64,000 nucleotides of DNA from Orcinus orca (lineage: Eukaryota; Chordata; Mammalia; Artiodactyla; Delphinidae): assembly GCF_937001465.1 (NCBI RefSeq), contig NC_064565.1:45788089-45852088 (forward strand), given 5' to 3'. The translations under genes and the position numbers were made by a program. The notes beneath the pieces were generated by a model. It was not told the origin of the DNA and did not search any database. It saw nothing but the letters and a program-made list of their open reading frames with translations. How positions within the stretch are numbered: the stretch's first letter is position 1; every line of letters starts with the position of its first letter. Of this stretch, positions 36,665 through 49,000 are shown in pieces.

Positions 36665-37800
36665 CCTTTTTTCCAATTTTTTTAACTGTGGTAAAATACA
36701 TATAACATAAAATTTACCATCTCCACCATTTTTATGTGTACAAGCTCAGTGATGTTAAATATATTCATAATGTTGTGCTATCACCACCACCAACCATCTC
36801 CAAAATCCTTTTCATTTTGCAAAACTGAAATACTATACCCATTAAACTGTAACTTCCCTTTCCCCCCTTTACCCCTGCCCCTGGCAACCACCATTCTACT
36901 TTCTGTCTCTATGATTTTAAACAATCTAAGTACCTCATATAAGTGGAATCATGCAGTATTTAGCTTTTTGTGACAGGCTTACATTTAGCATAATGTCCTC
37001 AATGTTCATTCATGCTGTAGTATATATCAGAATTTTTTTCCTTTTCAAGGCTAAATAATATTCCATTGATATGTATACCATTTTGCTTATCCATTCATCG
37101 ATGGATGAACACTTGGGTTGCTTCTACATTTCACTTATTGTAAAAATGCTGCTGTGAACATAAGTATACAAATATCACTTCAAGACCTTGCTCTCAATTC
37201 TTTTGGGTATATAGCCAGAAGTGGAATTGCTGGATCATATGGTAATTCTACTTTTTATTTTTCAAAGAACTGCCATACTGTTTTACACAGCAGCTGTAGC
37301 ATCTTACAGTTTTACATTCCTACCATCAGTGCACAAGGGTTCCAATTCCTCCACATTCTCACCAACACTTGCTTTCTGTTTATTCATTTTTGATAGGAGC
37401 CATCCTAAAGGGTGTTACTGGTATCTCATTGTTGTTTTGATTTGCATTCCCCTAATGATTAGTGATGTTGAGCATCTTTTCATGTATTTGTTGGCCATCT
37501 GTACATCTTCTCTGGAGAAATATCTATTGAAGTTCCTTGCCCAGTTTTGAGTCAGGTTGGCTGTTTTTGTTATTGTTGTTGAGTTTTAGGAGTTCTATAT
37601 ATATTCTGGATATTAATCCCTTATCCATATGTGATTTGAAAATATTTTCTCCCATTCTGTGGGTTGCCTTTTTGCTTTGTTGATAGTGTCTTTTAATGCA
37701 CAAAATTATAAAATTTTTGTGAAGCCCTATTTATTTTTTCTTTTGCTGTCTGTTGTCTATGCCTTTGGTATCACAAGATATTTAATTTTGACAGGAAAAA
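36665..37800 (-). mobile_element. Old LINE-1 3' part (minus strand)
   Basis: Reverse complement of an L1 3' UTR and ORF2 C-terminus: 'aactgtggtaaaatacat', 'ccctggcaaccaccattct', 'aatattccattgatatg', 'agaagtggaattgctggatc' and 'gatgttgagcatcttttcatg'. Many stops. Same broad age class as the L1 pieces at 1310-2570 and 11120-12115. Confidence 0.88.
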
Positions 37801-37949
37801 AACAAGGGACTCTTTCCCAGGATTTTCAAAAAATGAATCATTGTCTCCTTGGCTTTGATTAGTGTCATACATATATCTAGAGCAATCAGTGTGACCATAT
37901 CTATATTTAAAATGTGCACAGAAATAGGAAGCATTAGAAAGAAAAAAGA

Positions 37950-38234
37950 CTAGTTCCGACTAGCTATCTATTTTACATTTGGTAGTATATATAAGTCCAT
38001 GCCACTCTCTCACTAGTTGGAAGCAGCTGCATAGCACAGGGAGATCAGCTCAGTGCTTTGTGACCACCTAGAGGGATGGAATTGGGAGGGTGGGAGGGAG
38101 ACACAACAGGGAGGATATAGGGGGATATATGTATATGTACAGCTGATTCACTTTGTTATAAAGCAGAAACTAAAACACCATTGTAAAGCAATTATACTCC
38201 AATAAAGATGTCAAAAAAATAAATTAAAAAAAAA
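37950..38234 (+). mobile_element. Short LINE-1 with 5' inversion (twin priming)
   Basis: The right part (about 38013-38234) is L1 3' UTR in plus orientation with an A-rich tail. The left part (about 37951-38012) is the directly adjacent upstream piece of the same UTR in reverse orientation. The consensus 'agatagctagt(g)ggaag' junction appears on both sides, so a dozen bases are duplicated at the breakpoint. A 14-bp target duplication AGAAAGAAAAAAGA flanks it at 37936-37949 and 38235-38248. This is the signature of twin priming during L1 integration. Confidence 0.9.
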
Positions 38235-38248
38235 AGAAAGAAAAAAGA

Positions 38249-38622
38249 TTTGGTGAAATGTCCTTTATCTGAAAAGTTCTGAAATGATAATGCAAAATAC
38301 AACCCATATTATTTCACAAGTTTACATCAATTCAGGGCTTCAGCCTATTTTTTGTACAAGATCTGTAAACATTTTATCAAAAAGACATCCCAACAATGAA
38401 GCCTTCCTCTGCAGCTACAACCTAAATCATACTCCACTATGCTACACTTTGATCAACTGGTCAGTAGGCATCCAGAGGTACTGAAACAAAACACAAACAT
38501 TTAAAATAAGTTATATTGAATATTCTTCTAGCACACTATCATTTCACCTCAAGAATGATGTTGTGGAACCAGATAGTTTCAAAGACCAATTACAGCACAA
38601 ATTGAAGTGGGGGAAAGAAATA
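38249..38622. other. Unique sequence, no gene seen
   Basis: Nothing recognised. Confidence 0.4.
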
Positions 38623-38942
38623 TGTTTTAGTCTATTCAGATGGCTATATTTCTCACAGTTCTAGAGGCTGGGAAGTCTAAGATAAAGATGCCAGGAGATT
38701 AGGTGAATGGAGAGGCCCACTTTCTAGTTCGTAGATGGCTGTCTTCTCACTGTGCCCTCACATGACAGAAGGGACGAGTGTGGTCTTTTAATAAGGACAC
38801 TAATTCCATTCATGAGGGCCTCACTTTATGACCTCATCACCTGCCAAAGGCCCCACCTTCAAACACCATCACTGTGGGGATTAGGTTTCAACATGCGAAC
38901 TTGGGGTGGAGGGAGAGGTGTACCAACACTCAGTATACAGCA
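38623..38942 (-). mobile_element. MLT1-type MaLR LTR (minus strand), internally deleted
   Basis: Reads 'tgttttagtctattcagatgg', 'tttctcacagttctagaggc', 'gtcttctcactgtgccctc', 'cattcatgagggcctcac', 'aaggccccaccttcaaacacc' and ends 'cactcagtatacagca'. This is the reverse complement of an MLT1 LTR. A part just after the left edge is missing. Weak 5-bp target duplication AAATA/AAATC at 38618-38622 and 38943-38947. Confidence 0.85.
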
Positions 38943-39805
38943 AAATCAAACTAAAAGAATTATATACTTTTGTTTAGGTAAGTGATGACTGAAAGAATGC
39001 ATTAGCAAAATCTATTAACTAATAAAAAGGTATAAAGATAAAAATAGAGTCAATATAGACTTAATAAGTAGAAACCATGGGGTTTGTTGAAAATAGTGTG
39101 CATCATATAAGAAAGGAGAAGTTATGAACAACTCTAATTTAAGAGATTAGTTGGTAGTAAAGCCTTCTGCAAAATTCAGAACCAACAGGGCAAGGGATAT
39201 CTATTGAAGCTCCAGCCCATTAAATTTAGAGTAAACTAAAAAGAAATTGCACTTACCCCAGTAAATACTAAACATAAAGAACTTACTAGAAGCTCAAGAA
39301 GTGGTAAATCTGAAAACCTGAATTAATCAGAAAATATTTTCTTTATTTATGAATTACAGAACCTGTAAATGAAACTGGCATGGATAGAACTTTAAGGACT
39401 TCATAGACAGTAGCCATATGCCCTCTTAATTTCATGTCCATCGATGTCTGTCATTATTTCACAAGGCAGCATATTCCATTACAGAACGACTCTTAAGGTT
39501 AGAAAGTTCTTCGTGCATTTGAACTAAAACTACTGGTTACTTCCATCCTACCTTAGAATGACTCAGGAAAAAAAGAAATTTTAAAGCATTATACTCAGAA
39601 TTAAAACCACTGATCTCCATGTGTTCCAACCAATACTAACTAGAACAGAAGTATGGCTTCCTTTTTCAGGACGCATATCTTCTAATAATGCTCAAAGATA
39701 AAAATCCATTAACTTTATTGACAACTTAGTGTTACCAAAATCTGTGCTGGATACCAATTGCTTTATAGCCACCATTCAGTTTCAGTTCCTCATATGCTCT
39801 CCCCT
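38943..39805. other. Unique sequence, no gene seen
   Basis: Nothing recognised. 39370-39550 is moderately complex. Confidence 0.4.
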
Positions 39806-40309
39806 ATACTGCTGAATAGTGTCCCCTTTTCCCACCTCCTATCCCCCTCACCTCCAGATATCCAGCTCCTAATCCCTGGAACCTGTGAGTGTTACCTTAT
39901 ATGACAACAGGAACTTCGCAGATGTTATTAAGAATACTGAGATAGGGAGATTATCCTGGATTATCTAGGTTGACCCTAAATGTTACCATACACATCCTCA
40001 TAAGAGGGAGGCAGAGGGAGATTTGAAACACAAGAAGAAGGCAGTTTGATGGAAAGAAACAGGAAGAAGAAAAAGGTCATATGATGCCATGAACCAAAGA
40101 ATAGGAATATTCTCCAGAAGCTGGCAAAGTCAAGAAAATGGATTTGCCCCAAGAATCCCTAGAAGAGTGGCCCTGTCAACACATTGATTTCAGCCCAGTG
40201 AAACCCATGTTAGACTTCCAGCCTCCAGAACTATGAGAGAATAATGCACATTGCTTTAAGCCATCACTCGCTTGATAATTTGTTACAGCAGCCACAGGAA
40301 ACTAAGACA
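39806..40309 (+). mobile_element. MLT1-type MaLR LTR (plus strand)
   Basis: Begins 'tactgctgaatagtgtcccc', then 'ctggaacctgtgagtgttacc', 'gaacttcgcagatgttatt', 'gttgaccctaaatgttacc', 'catatgatgccatg' and 'gacttccagcctccagaac'. It ends 'caggaaactaagaca', the MLT1 3' end. Solo LTR, about 500 bp, near full length. Opposite in orientation to the MLT1 1 kb to the left. Confidence 0.88.
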
Positions 40310-40865
40310 CCCTCTCTTTGTGAGGAGCACTCACATGAAATTTGGAAGATGGAAGAGAACCCAAACCATTATTATTCTTCCAGCAATAATATGCAGGCAC
40401 AGGGAATTTGGAAGTGGCTTCCAGGATTTCTCCTACATCTCCTCCCCTTTCATACTGAAGGCAACTGAGTCCATTGGCAGTGGGTATCTGCAATTCCCGG
40501 AAACTTCTGAGTTCCTGAACCCTAGCAAACTGCTTTCCATGACTTCCACAACATCCTCAGTTCTTCCAACTGATTTCAAGCTCTTAAGTTTAAACCTGTC
40601 CTTTAAAAAACATTTTAATAAATAAATAAACCCTTCCTGTTTGAAACACCTAGAGTGCTTTCTGTTTTCCTGACCAAAACTTGGCTAATAACATACCATG
40701 TTCTGAATGTCCTGCAACCTACTTAGAATGAATATAAAATATTTTGTTTCCAAAAACTTCACAAGTTCTTATTTCTACAATTAGAAGTCATGGGAAGAGC
40801 TAAATATTTTCCAAAGCAATATAAATAAATGTGCATAAAAAGTATAACATTTAATATTTACTTAT
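40310..40865. other. Unclassified sequence
   Basis: No gene. The 117-codon plus frame starting near 40272 begins inside the LTR and has no domain. Confidence 0.35.
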
Positions 40866-41120
40866 TCCCCCATTAATTAAACAAATATTTATTGAGCACC
40901 AACTCAGTCATAAATGCAATACACAATATTAGAGACTCAGTGATGAGCAAGCTAGACATGATTCCTCCTCTATCAAGAGGAAAATAAAGGCAAATATACA
41001 GGCAATTGAATACAGATTAACATTCTGTGAAAGGGTAAGTACAAGGTGCTACAGAAGTATACAAACATAGCAGGATCAAGGAATGTTTGCGTCTAAGCCA
41101 AGATCAAAGGCATAATAGGT
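40866..41120 (+). repeat. Ancient dispersed repeat, 5' part
   Basis: Order 'aaacaaatatttattgagcac', 'agagactcagtgatgagcaag', 'tacaaggtgctacagaag' fits the same old repeat family as 9490-10620. Confidence 0.5.
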
Positions 41121-41224
41121 ATTAATAAGGCATTATGTAAATGGAAGAAATAATCCTTCTCTCCTCAACTCGTCACATCTGCCATTTGTCCCTCCTCCTA
41201 CTCATGAATCCTAGTTGTATAAAG

Positions 41225-41405
41225 GAAAGTGTATGTAGACTAAAGTCAGATAAACCTGGGTTCAAAGCTGAGTTCAGCACTTACTGCATGTGTAATCGGG
41301 GACAAAGTACTTAAATTATCTAGTTTTTCTTTTTTCATCTGTAAAGTGAATATAATAATATCTACCTTGCATAGAAATAATGTCTGTGAATTGCCCAGCT
41401 CAGTA
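41225..41405 (+). repeat. MIR SINE
   Basis: Carries 'agataaacctgggttcaaag', 'cagcacttactgcatgtg', 'gacaaagtacttaaattatc', 'catctgtaaagtgaatat', the MIR order, plus strand. Confidence 0.82.
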
Positions 41406-41409
41406 GCTG

Positions 41410-41477
41410 ACCTGTCCTTCCTTTCTCCCTACCCTCCCCCTCCTTCCTTCCCTCCTTTGTTCCTTTCTTTCTTTTGA
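41410..41477. repeat. CT-rich low-complexity tract
   Basis: Strand-asymmetric pyrimidine tract of TTCC/CTCC units with few purines. Confidence 0.8.
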
Positions 41478-42374
41478 AATAGTGCAGTATATAATCATAT
41501 TGTAATAGTTATGTGTTAGCATCTTAGATATAAATCAAAACATTTTTTCTATCTTGAATATAAGCTATAATCAGCAAGGTCTCCAAACTTTAGATCTGAA
41601 ACAGTCTGTCAGATGAATCAATTAAGTGGGAACACTGGGACCCATACTTTCCTTCTTCTACCCTCAGAGAAGTGTTTCTCATTTAACATGGCCCTCTATT
41701 TTGAATTATTAGTGGTGACAGGAAAAAAATTCTTCCTGGTTATATCTGTAAACCCAATTTTCTACTGCCCATGTCAAGTATTAAGTCAACCTCCAAATAA
41801 TGATAACATTATATCCAAGTAATGGACAAAATAGTCTATATGATATAAAATTAAAATGTGAATTAATTTCCAAAGAAAAATATTTTAAGTGATATTAATT
41901 CTTTCATTCTTATTGACTACTGGGAATAAAAAAACTGCTCTCAAATCATCTACATTTTCATAATTTGCCTTGTTTTGGAAGTAAATACTTTTCTTTACCA
42001 CTCACTAGGTGATGAGAAACCAGTGGGCAAGAATTAACCCTTTTGCAGCTGTAACCTGATAGATTTCCTAGCAAAATGTTTCAAACAAAGAGTATGCATG
42101 TCAAATGTACTGGAAGCAAAAGCCAGAGACAACTGCATATCACTGAGTGACGTAACGTTTTGTTAATTGTCCATATATTAATATTTGGACAGTTATTTGG
42201 ACAATGTGTCCAGGGAAATTTTTTAATATTTGGGAAATATTAATTTTCTCTAAACAAGGTCTTAAATAACAAAGAAACAAAGTAGGTCCCAGACTCCAGA
42301 CACTGCAGCAGTACAGGAATAGGAGATTTTTGGGTGAAAATTGGAGGGTGCTACGTATTACCTGACAGTCACAG
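41478..42374. other. Unique sequence with hairpin cluster
   Basis: No gene: the 69- and 102-codon frames here have no domain. At 42168-42191 there is a 24-base near-palindrome, then TGGACA/TGTCCA arms. At 42223-42243 there is a perfect hairpin of 9-base arms TTAATATTT with a GGG loop. Confidence 0.5.
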
Positions 42375-42389
42375 AAAAAATGGGCTTCA

Positions 42390-42560
42390 CCGGGCCCCAT
42401 TCTTCGTTTGGTGCCCAGGACACTGCAGACAGCATCTATCTGAGCCATAGGAAATTGCCTACATTTGATGGGGCTTTATTTTTGACCCAGAAATAGGGCA
42501 GTTTCATATGGTTCTGATTAATATTTAATAAAAACGAACTCAACATCTCAAAAAAAAAAA
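42390..42560 (+). pseudogene. Putative 3'-truncated retrocopy of an unknown transcript
   Basis: A segment of about 160 bp ends in AATAAA (42527-42532), 17 bases later a poly(A) of 18 bases (42550-42567). It is flanked by a likely target duplication AAAAAATGGGCTTCA (42375-42389) against the same sequence with one change at 42561-42575. The A-rich, T-strand-nick-compatible left site, the polyadenylation signal and the tail are what L1-mediated retrotransposition of an mRNA leaves. It does not resemble the SINE or L1 sequences here. The source transcript is not recognised; it would be 3' UTR only. Alternatively the tail is a chance A-run in unique DNA. Confidence 0.6.
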
Positions 42561-42575
42561 AAAAAAAGGGCTTCA

Positions 42576-45500
42576 GAAGATGCGCCTTCCTGCCCTTGGA
42601 CATGGTGTGCAGAGGACAAAGTCTGAGGGCACTGAGCTATATTGTTTCTATGAAGAGTGACATGAAGACCACAAATGGCAAATGATAAAATGAAAACAAA
42701 TTAGAAACACCACAGCTATTCAGTATTAGGGTAATTTTTCTCCAATCTGAGTCTGGAGAAAATAGCTGTTAGATTTTTCAGAAGCAATTGTTTCTACTCA
42801 AGTTACCATGAGGTATTCATTTCCCAAAATCAACTAAAAAGCCAGGATGAACAATCAGCACCCTTTTCTCCACATTAGTATCATTCAATCCTTCAGATTT
42901 AGGAAAGGAGGTACATGCACCAGATTTTCATACAACTTTGACACTTCAGTCTACAAAAAGATACAAAGTATTTTTTAATATATAGGATCATAGCTTTAGT
43001 ATTGGGGGTTTGATTTGTTTTTTGGGGTTTTTTTATGTGACTGTCTCCATTATAGCAAGAATCCCTTCAGAGCTGCAACTCTGATATAGTAATCTTTGAT
43101 ATATAGTAATGGTACAGTGCCTGGCATATAGAAGACATTCAATATGTTAGATGGATGGATGGGTAGGAAGATGAATGGATAAGTAGATTATCATGGAGGA
43201 GCTGTGGCAATGACAGGTACTTAGAAATATCCTATAATTAAGAGAAATGACTTATGTTCTTAATTTCCCAGGCACACGTTCTTTCTTGAAGCATGAAAAT
43301 TTCTAAAAGATTTTCCTTATTGGAGAATGGAGAGTTTTCTGATATCCAGACTAACCCACAAACTAGCTTAGGGCCAGAGAATAAACTTAAATACCAGAAC
43401 CTAAAGCACCAAAATGAAGGAAATAGAATATGGTGAGAGTGTACAGTTTGTGAAAATGAGCTAAAAAATAGCAGAGCAGTTTTACCAAAGTTAAATGCAA
43501 GGTTATGCAGTTAAAAATCTAAAGTATAAATAAAAGCGATAAGACCTCAGATTTGGGGCCCCAATACCCTTGCATTCATCAAGAATCGTCAAGTTCTTCT
43601 CCCTCTCATGAGATAAAAATGGGATATTTGGGTTCAGTAACTGTCTTTATGTGGAGGATACATGGTTTAGGTTTCATTTCTTAAAAGATTTAGTCTCATT
43701 TCAGCTTGGAAAAATTCTTCCTAGAAAAATTAGCAGAAAACTGAATATCTCATGTGAAAAGAAAACATATATGAATACATTAGCCATTTAAGTCTGATGA
43801 ATTGAAATGGGATCAACATTAAACTTTAGCCTTTTTAAAGCACAAAATTATCAAATTTTACTAAAGGAGTAACTGTGTAGGTCTTCACACACACGTTTAA
43901 ATATTCACTGTTACGTGGTCCCCACCACTAACCATAGTGTATGTGTCACTAAGATCCATCCTGCTTAATCTTGCTAACTAATTATAGTTACATACCAGAG
44001 ACAATGGAGGAAGGAAAGTATTCTAAAGAGCTAATCAAAATATAAAAGCCACATGTCATTAAAAATGCAAAATTAACACATAAATATCTATTCTCAGAGC
44101 TGGAAAAAAATCGTTCCAAAGATAGTCATTTGCTTCATATTTCAGAGAAACATTGCCCTGACCATAGGAATATCAATACAGAGATGTCTGTGAACTGTAA
44201 GAGCCAAACCATGCTTTTCTTCCTTAGGTGTTATGAATTGCAGATTAATCTATAAGGTAACTATTTGAAAGGATTTGTTTCTTATTCACCCTAAGTGGAT
44301 TTTTTCTTCCTTGAGAATACTGCTATTTCATCCTGAAACTTTTCCTGGAGATCATTGTTGTCTGGGTTTTCATTTGTTTGTTACAGAGACACATTTTTAA
44401 GAATTATTTTCTCTTAATAGTGAACATAATCACTTTTCCTTTCATTTCAATGGTTGAAATATGTTCTCCTGTTGGTAAATGTGGCTCAGGAAAATGACTG
44501 ACCTTTTCAAACAAAATTTATAATTTTAGAAATGTAAAACTTAACATTCTTTAGTAATCCAATATTAAAATACATTTAGGCTGATCTATAAAATGCTATG
44601 ATTTCAACTATTCTTTTTTGAGTGTGCAATAGAGAAGCATTAACAATGCGTGTGGTTTAGAAAAATTCATTTATATAGCCGTTTGCCATGTCATGATGTA
44701 TCTTAAACAAAAGAGGTACAGACAAAGGTATTGATTTTAGGGACTTAACTAAATAAACAGTATGTAAATTGTGTCTTTTTCTATAAAATTAGATCAGGAC
44801 ACACATATTACACTGCCTTTTTCTATAAGAATGACAGCTATTGAATTTGGCAGACATTGGAATTTGGTTAAAGAGTTACAGACCTTTGATCTTTGGATTA
44901 CAATAAAATGAAACCACTGTAAAAGGACAGTAGTGGGCCAGCCAATTTCTCAAGCACGCCACAGCAGCCAGGAGGCGTTATCGCTTAGTGCTGTCAAGAA
45001 ATTGACTCTGCATTTGGTTCTAGCCCTGTGTCTTCTAGTAGATGATGAGGATGGTGAGGATATCCTCATTAGAATACACAGTAACACCCTGAGAACACAG
45101 TTTGGTGTTTTTCCTCTCTTTTAGTTTTGACCAGCTATTCATGCTGATCTATTATACTTCCAAGTAATGATATTATACCCTGGGGAGTAGTTGGCTCATT
45201 TATATTTTTTATTTTTCTAAGACTCTACATGGGGTTATTTTTAGAGGGAGTGGAGAAAAACACTAAATCTCAGATTCAAATCCATTGGAGTTTTAAGGAA
45301 AACCCAGTAAAGGAACTTACGATTAATGTTACTCTAGTTACTTCCTTATTTGTGGGAATTTTTGTTTTTGTTTTGGTTTTCCTTTTTTTTTTTACTTTTT
45401 CTTTTCGTTTTTTTTTTTGATAACACTTCCTTAATCAACCTGGTTGCTAATAAATTAACCTTCAGAGTCATACACAAGGAAGTCATTCCCTTTAAGTCTT

Positions 45501-45809
45501 TACTTTTTAAGCTAAATTCTCCAAGTTACAAATAATGCCATTACACCCTAATGACAACATTTGACCACCAATTTATAAAAGATATTTATTGATAACCTTT
45601 TGAATAAAAAGAATGCTTGGTCCCCAAGTTCCCTATTACTTCACTTTCTTCTCATATAATTATGACTAATTTTAGCCAAAAGTACCCTAATAAACTGATA
45701 ATAAACAGTGACTTAGCAAGTTTTCTTAATCTAAAATTATAGATTCATAGCAACAAATAGGCAAGTTAGATCTCTCTTAGGTCTTTTTATCCAGCCCACC
45801 AGATCTGTG
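42576..45809. other. Mostly unique sequence, no gene seen
   Basis: Degraded L2-like piece near 43050-43160 ('gtacagtgcctggcatatag') followed by a short TGGA/GGAT repeat. T-rich low-complexity tract at 45360-45418, over which short frames run without meaning. Confidence 0.4.
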
Positions 45810-46080
45810 TTGTCTTTTTTTTTTTTAACCTTCTTTGTTATGTCATTCCGCAGACAGAACTCAGGCTGTTTCCTGTCACCCACTGGAGCAAACTGCTCAA
45901 CAGAAAGCACAGTTGGACAGCCCTTAATTAGTGCTACTTGGGATAGTCAGTGTGTGAGCTTGTGTCAGCATCTCACTTAAACAGGAACAGAGCAGTGAGA
46001 ATCAGCTGACAGTTTGAAATGCAAGACACCAGGTCTTCCACTTCCACCTACAGTCATACATTGCATGCTGCATGCCTGAG
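45810..46080. other. High-complexity block, candidate conserved non-coding element
   Basis: After a short T-run, about 200 bases of balanced composition free of repeat landmarks (for example 'ctcaggctgtttcctgtcac', 'gcccttaattagtgctac', 'gaatcagctgacagtttg'). No long frame. TAATTA-like and CAGCTG sites are present, as in many enhancers, but they also arise by chance. Confidence 0.25.
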
Positions 46081-49000
46081 AATGTTATGAAAAATGTTGG
46101 AAATAATGTTCTGTATGTAAATTGAACTCAAATTATTCCATCACTTTTTACAGGGTGTTTATTTCTTTAAGTTAATCCAGGTACATGTTCTCCAATCAAA
46201 ACCTGATGTGCGAAACTAAATAAATCTTGAAATCACTTTTCTGACAATTAATTTTTAAAAATTAACTAGACCTGGCATAATTTTTAATATTAAAAAAACA
46301 AAGAATAGCACTTAATACTTAAAAGGAGTGATAGAATGCAATTAACTTAAAATCAAGTGAACAATAGCCTTGGAATTTGTATTTCATTTTGCATTGGCGT
46401 TAAATGTGCTAAAATGATCACCGATTATTATGATATCAAAACCAAACATGTAACTTAAAAATCAGAAACCAAATTATCCAGGTAGACTACATAACTGACA
46501 CATATCATAGCCAAAATCTGGTGGGGGAGATGCCTTATAAACAAACTTTTCATATCCATGAACATAAAGGAAGATTTGCATCTTGACACATCTCTTGTGG
46601 GACGAAAACCTGAACATGGAACTCTATCACCTACTTGCACCCCTAAAGTTAAGGCGACTAGCTATTCTGATATTTTATTACAAATCCATCTCTATAGCCA
46701 AAACCAAAATTCTATACAGAATTTGGGTCAGCTTTGTGACAGTGGGATTTTCTTTGTTATAGAGCAGACACAGTTTAGTCTGGATGAAAAATGAGATCAA
46801 TATATTCTAAACCTGTAACTTACTATAAATATAACCTCCCCCCAAACTGTTTTAAATTAGTATTTTTCTAGTGGCTAATAGAGTCCCTTTAGGTTAACTG
46901 TAAAGGGAATCTACCATGTATGTTTTCAGAGGGTAAACACTACCTTTTTTTCATTTTCTCTGGAAAGTAGCTATTTCACTTCATAGGGTAGACATTTTTA
47001 GAAACTGTTTTCGCTTTTTGTTGTTGCAGTTCAGAAGTAGGGTGGTGTTTCAGTGCTGGTGGCAGTACAGCCTTCTTTATAAGGATGAATGAAGATGAAA
47101 AGCAAGACAAATAGAAGCGAATGAGACACTGCTTTATGTGATTCATGATAGCTTGCCATAAGCCTGTTAGCCTCTGCCTGGCTCTCCTCTCTGAGAAAAT
47201 AATGGATAGTTACAGTGTGTATAGTGACATTGTCAAACCATCAGGAATTGCTGATTATAGTGCTAAATATTGATCTCTGCTTCACATGTGTCAAAATTCT
47301 TTCTTCCCTTAATTAGAACTTCCCTAAGCACCATACAAGAACAAACTGAATATATCAGATCTCCCTGAAAGGGAGTGTGATTCTAGAATATAATTGTGAC
47401 CTCTTGTCTTCCCCTTTTCTCTTGAATTCTGAGATGACTTCAGCTGTCTCTCCTGCCCTTCCCAGCACATGTGATCATCATGCTCATTTTTCCCAATCTA
47501 ACCATAGGAAGGTTTTTCCCAGCCTCTGCTTTTCATCATTCTGAACCACTAGGGTAGTAGTCAGATGGCAGTGAGACTTAAAGTGCCAGAAGGTGCCTTT
47601 TTCTATTTGTTTGTTTCATGGTACACCGCACCAGGCAATGACCTGTGGCAACAATGTCATACAAAACGGAGACAGGTTCACCCAATCAAAGGGAGGTTTA
47701 AAATTAATACAGATCCCTTCATTTCTTCATGCGAGATCTGCGAAGGGCAATTTCAGAGTGCCACAGTCTCCCTGATTATCAGCTGCATTCACTTAAAAAA
47801 TATCTTTTAAAAACTTTTGTTATGGAAACAATCTCTTTTAGCTCCACATTCCACCATCAACTGAAGCAGGGTAAATCTCCTACTAATTTGATATTACCAT
47901 TCAATCAGCTTCCATATTCTGTACTCTAGCAGTAATGTAATATAATGAAAGGTTGTGATATATGGTTTCAATTTGCACCGCAAACTGAGCACTTAACTCA
48001 TTTATCTTAGTTTACCTGTAATATATCGTTATTTTTTAATCATGACACCATGGTGCATTTGCCTTTAGTTTGATGTGCTTGATAAAATCAATATTTCATT
48101 AAAAGATTTTCAAAAATTGTTTGTTTCAAACACAGAGCCAGACCAATTTGGCAGCCATTTCTTAGAAGCAACATCTGCCTGAGTCTGCAGGTAAATGTCT
48201 CCACTCGCCCCACAAATACCTTGTGTGAAGGCCCTTGGTCTGCTGTTACTTCCCTGGTAAACTGGCAAGGTCCTTCCTCATAACATGTGGTTCAGAGAGG
48301 CTATAAATAACAAATTCAATTTTGACCTTTTCATAATAAATCTAGAAGAGGATGATGAAGGAAAGGTTATTTAGCCTCCCCACTTTTTTTTTTTTTAACA
48401 ATTCAGACAGGAATCTCTGTCCCCATACAGAGAAAGCTCCAAGAGTCCTGCATGAATGCAGGTCTCTTCCCACTGCTCCCAAGTCACCTGGCTACATTGC
48501 ACTACAGGTGATCTGCATCAGTCGTAATTATCAGGTTAGAAAGTGCAGAGAACTAAATTTTAAATTGAGCTGAAAGCCTCAGACTGCAATGGAGAGGTGC
48601 CAGCATTTCAAACAGCCTGGTGCACAATGATGACACTGAATGTTTGTTTTAACGTGGTATAGTTTGCAAGTAGCGCTACTTACATGAGAAATGCTAATGA
48701 ATGGCAACCGTCGACTTTTTCTTCCCTAGCTCAGGGATGTAGGAAGAAAAATGATCTTTGGGCTGCCTGGTTAAAACACACATTACCCACTTTCGGGAAG
48801 CTATTCAGCTCACAGAAATAACACTTTTGCCTGTTTTCCCCTCCATGTTACACATAAAATATGTATTTATCACTATAAATCAATATCTAGCTATCTTCAC
48901 AGGCTACATTTATGCCTTTTGGAGATAAATGTAGAATGTGATAACTGAAGCTACTATAACATCTCTGAATAGATACTAAGCTATTATAGAAATACAAAGA

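Noticed and set aside
45229..45535. Two overlapping phenylalanine-rich plus frames
   Set aside because: Translation of a T-rich low-complexity tract.
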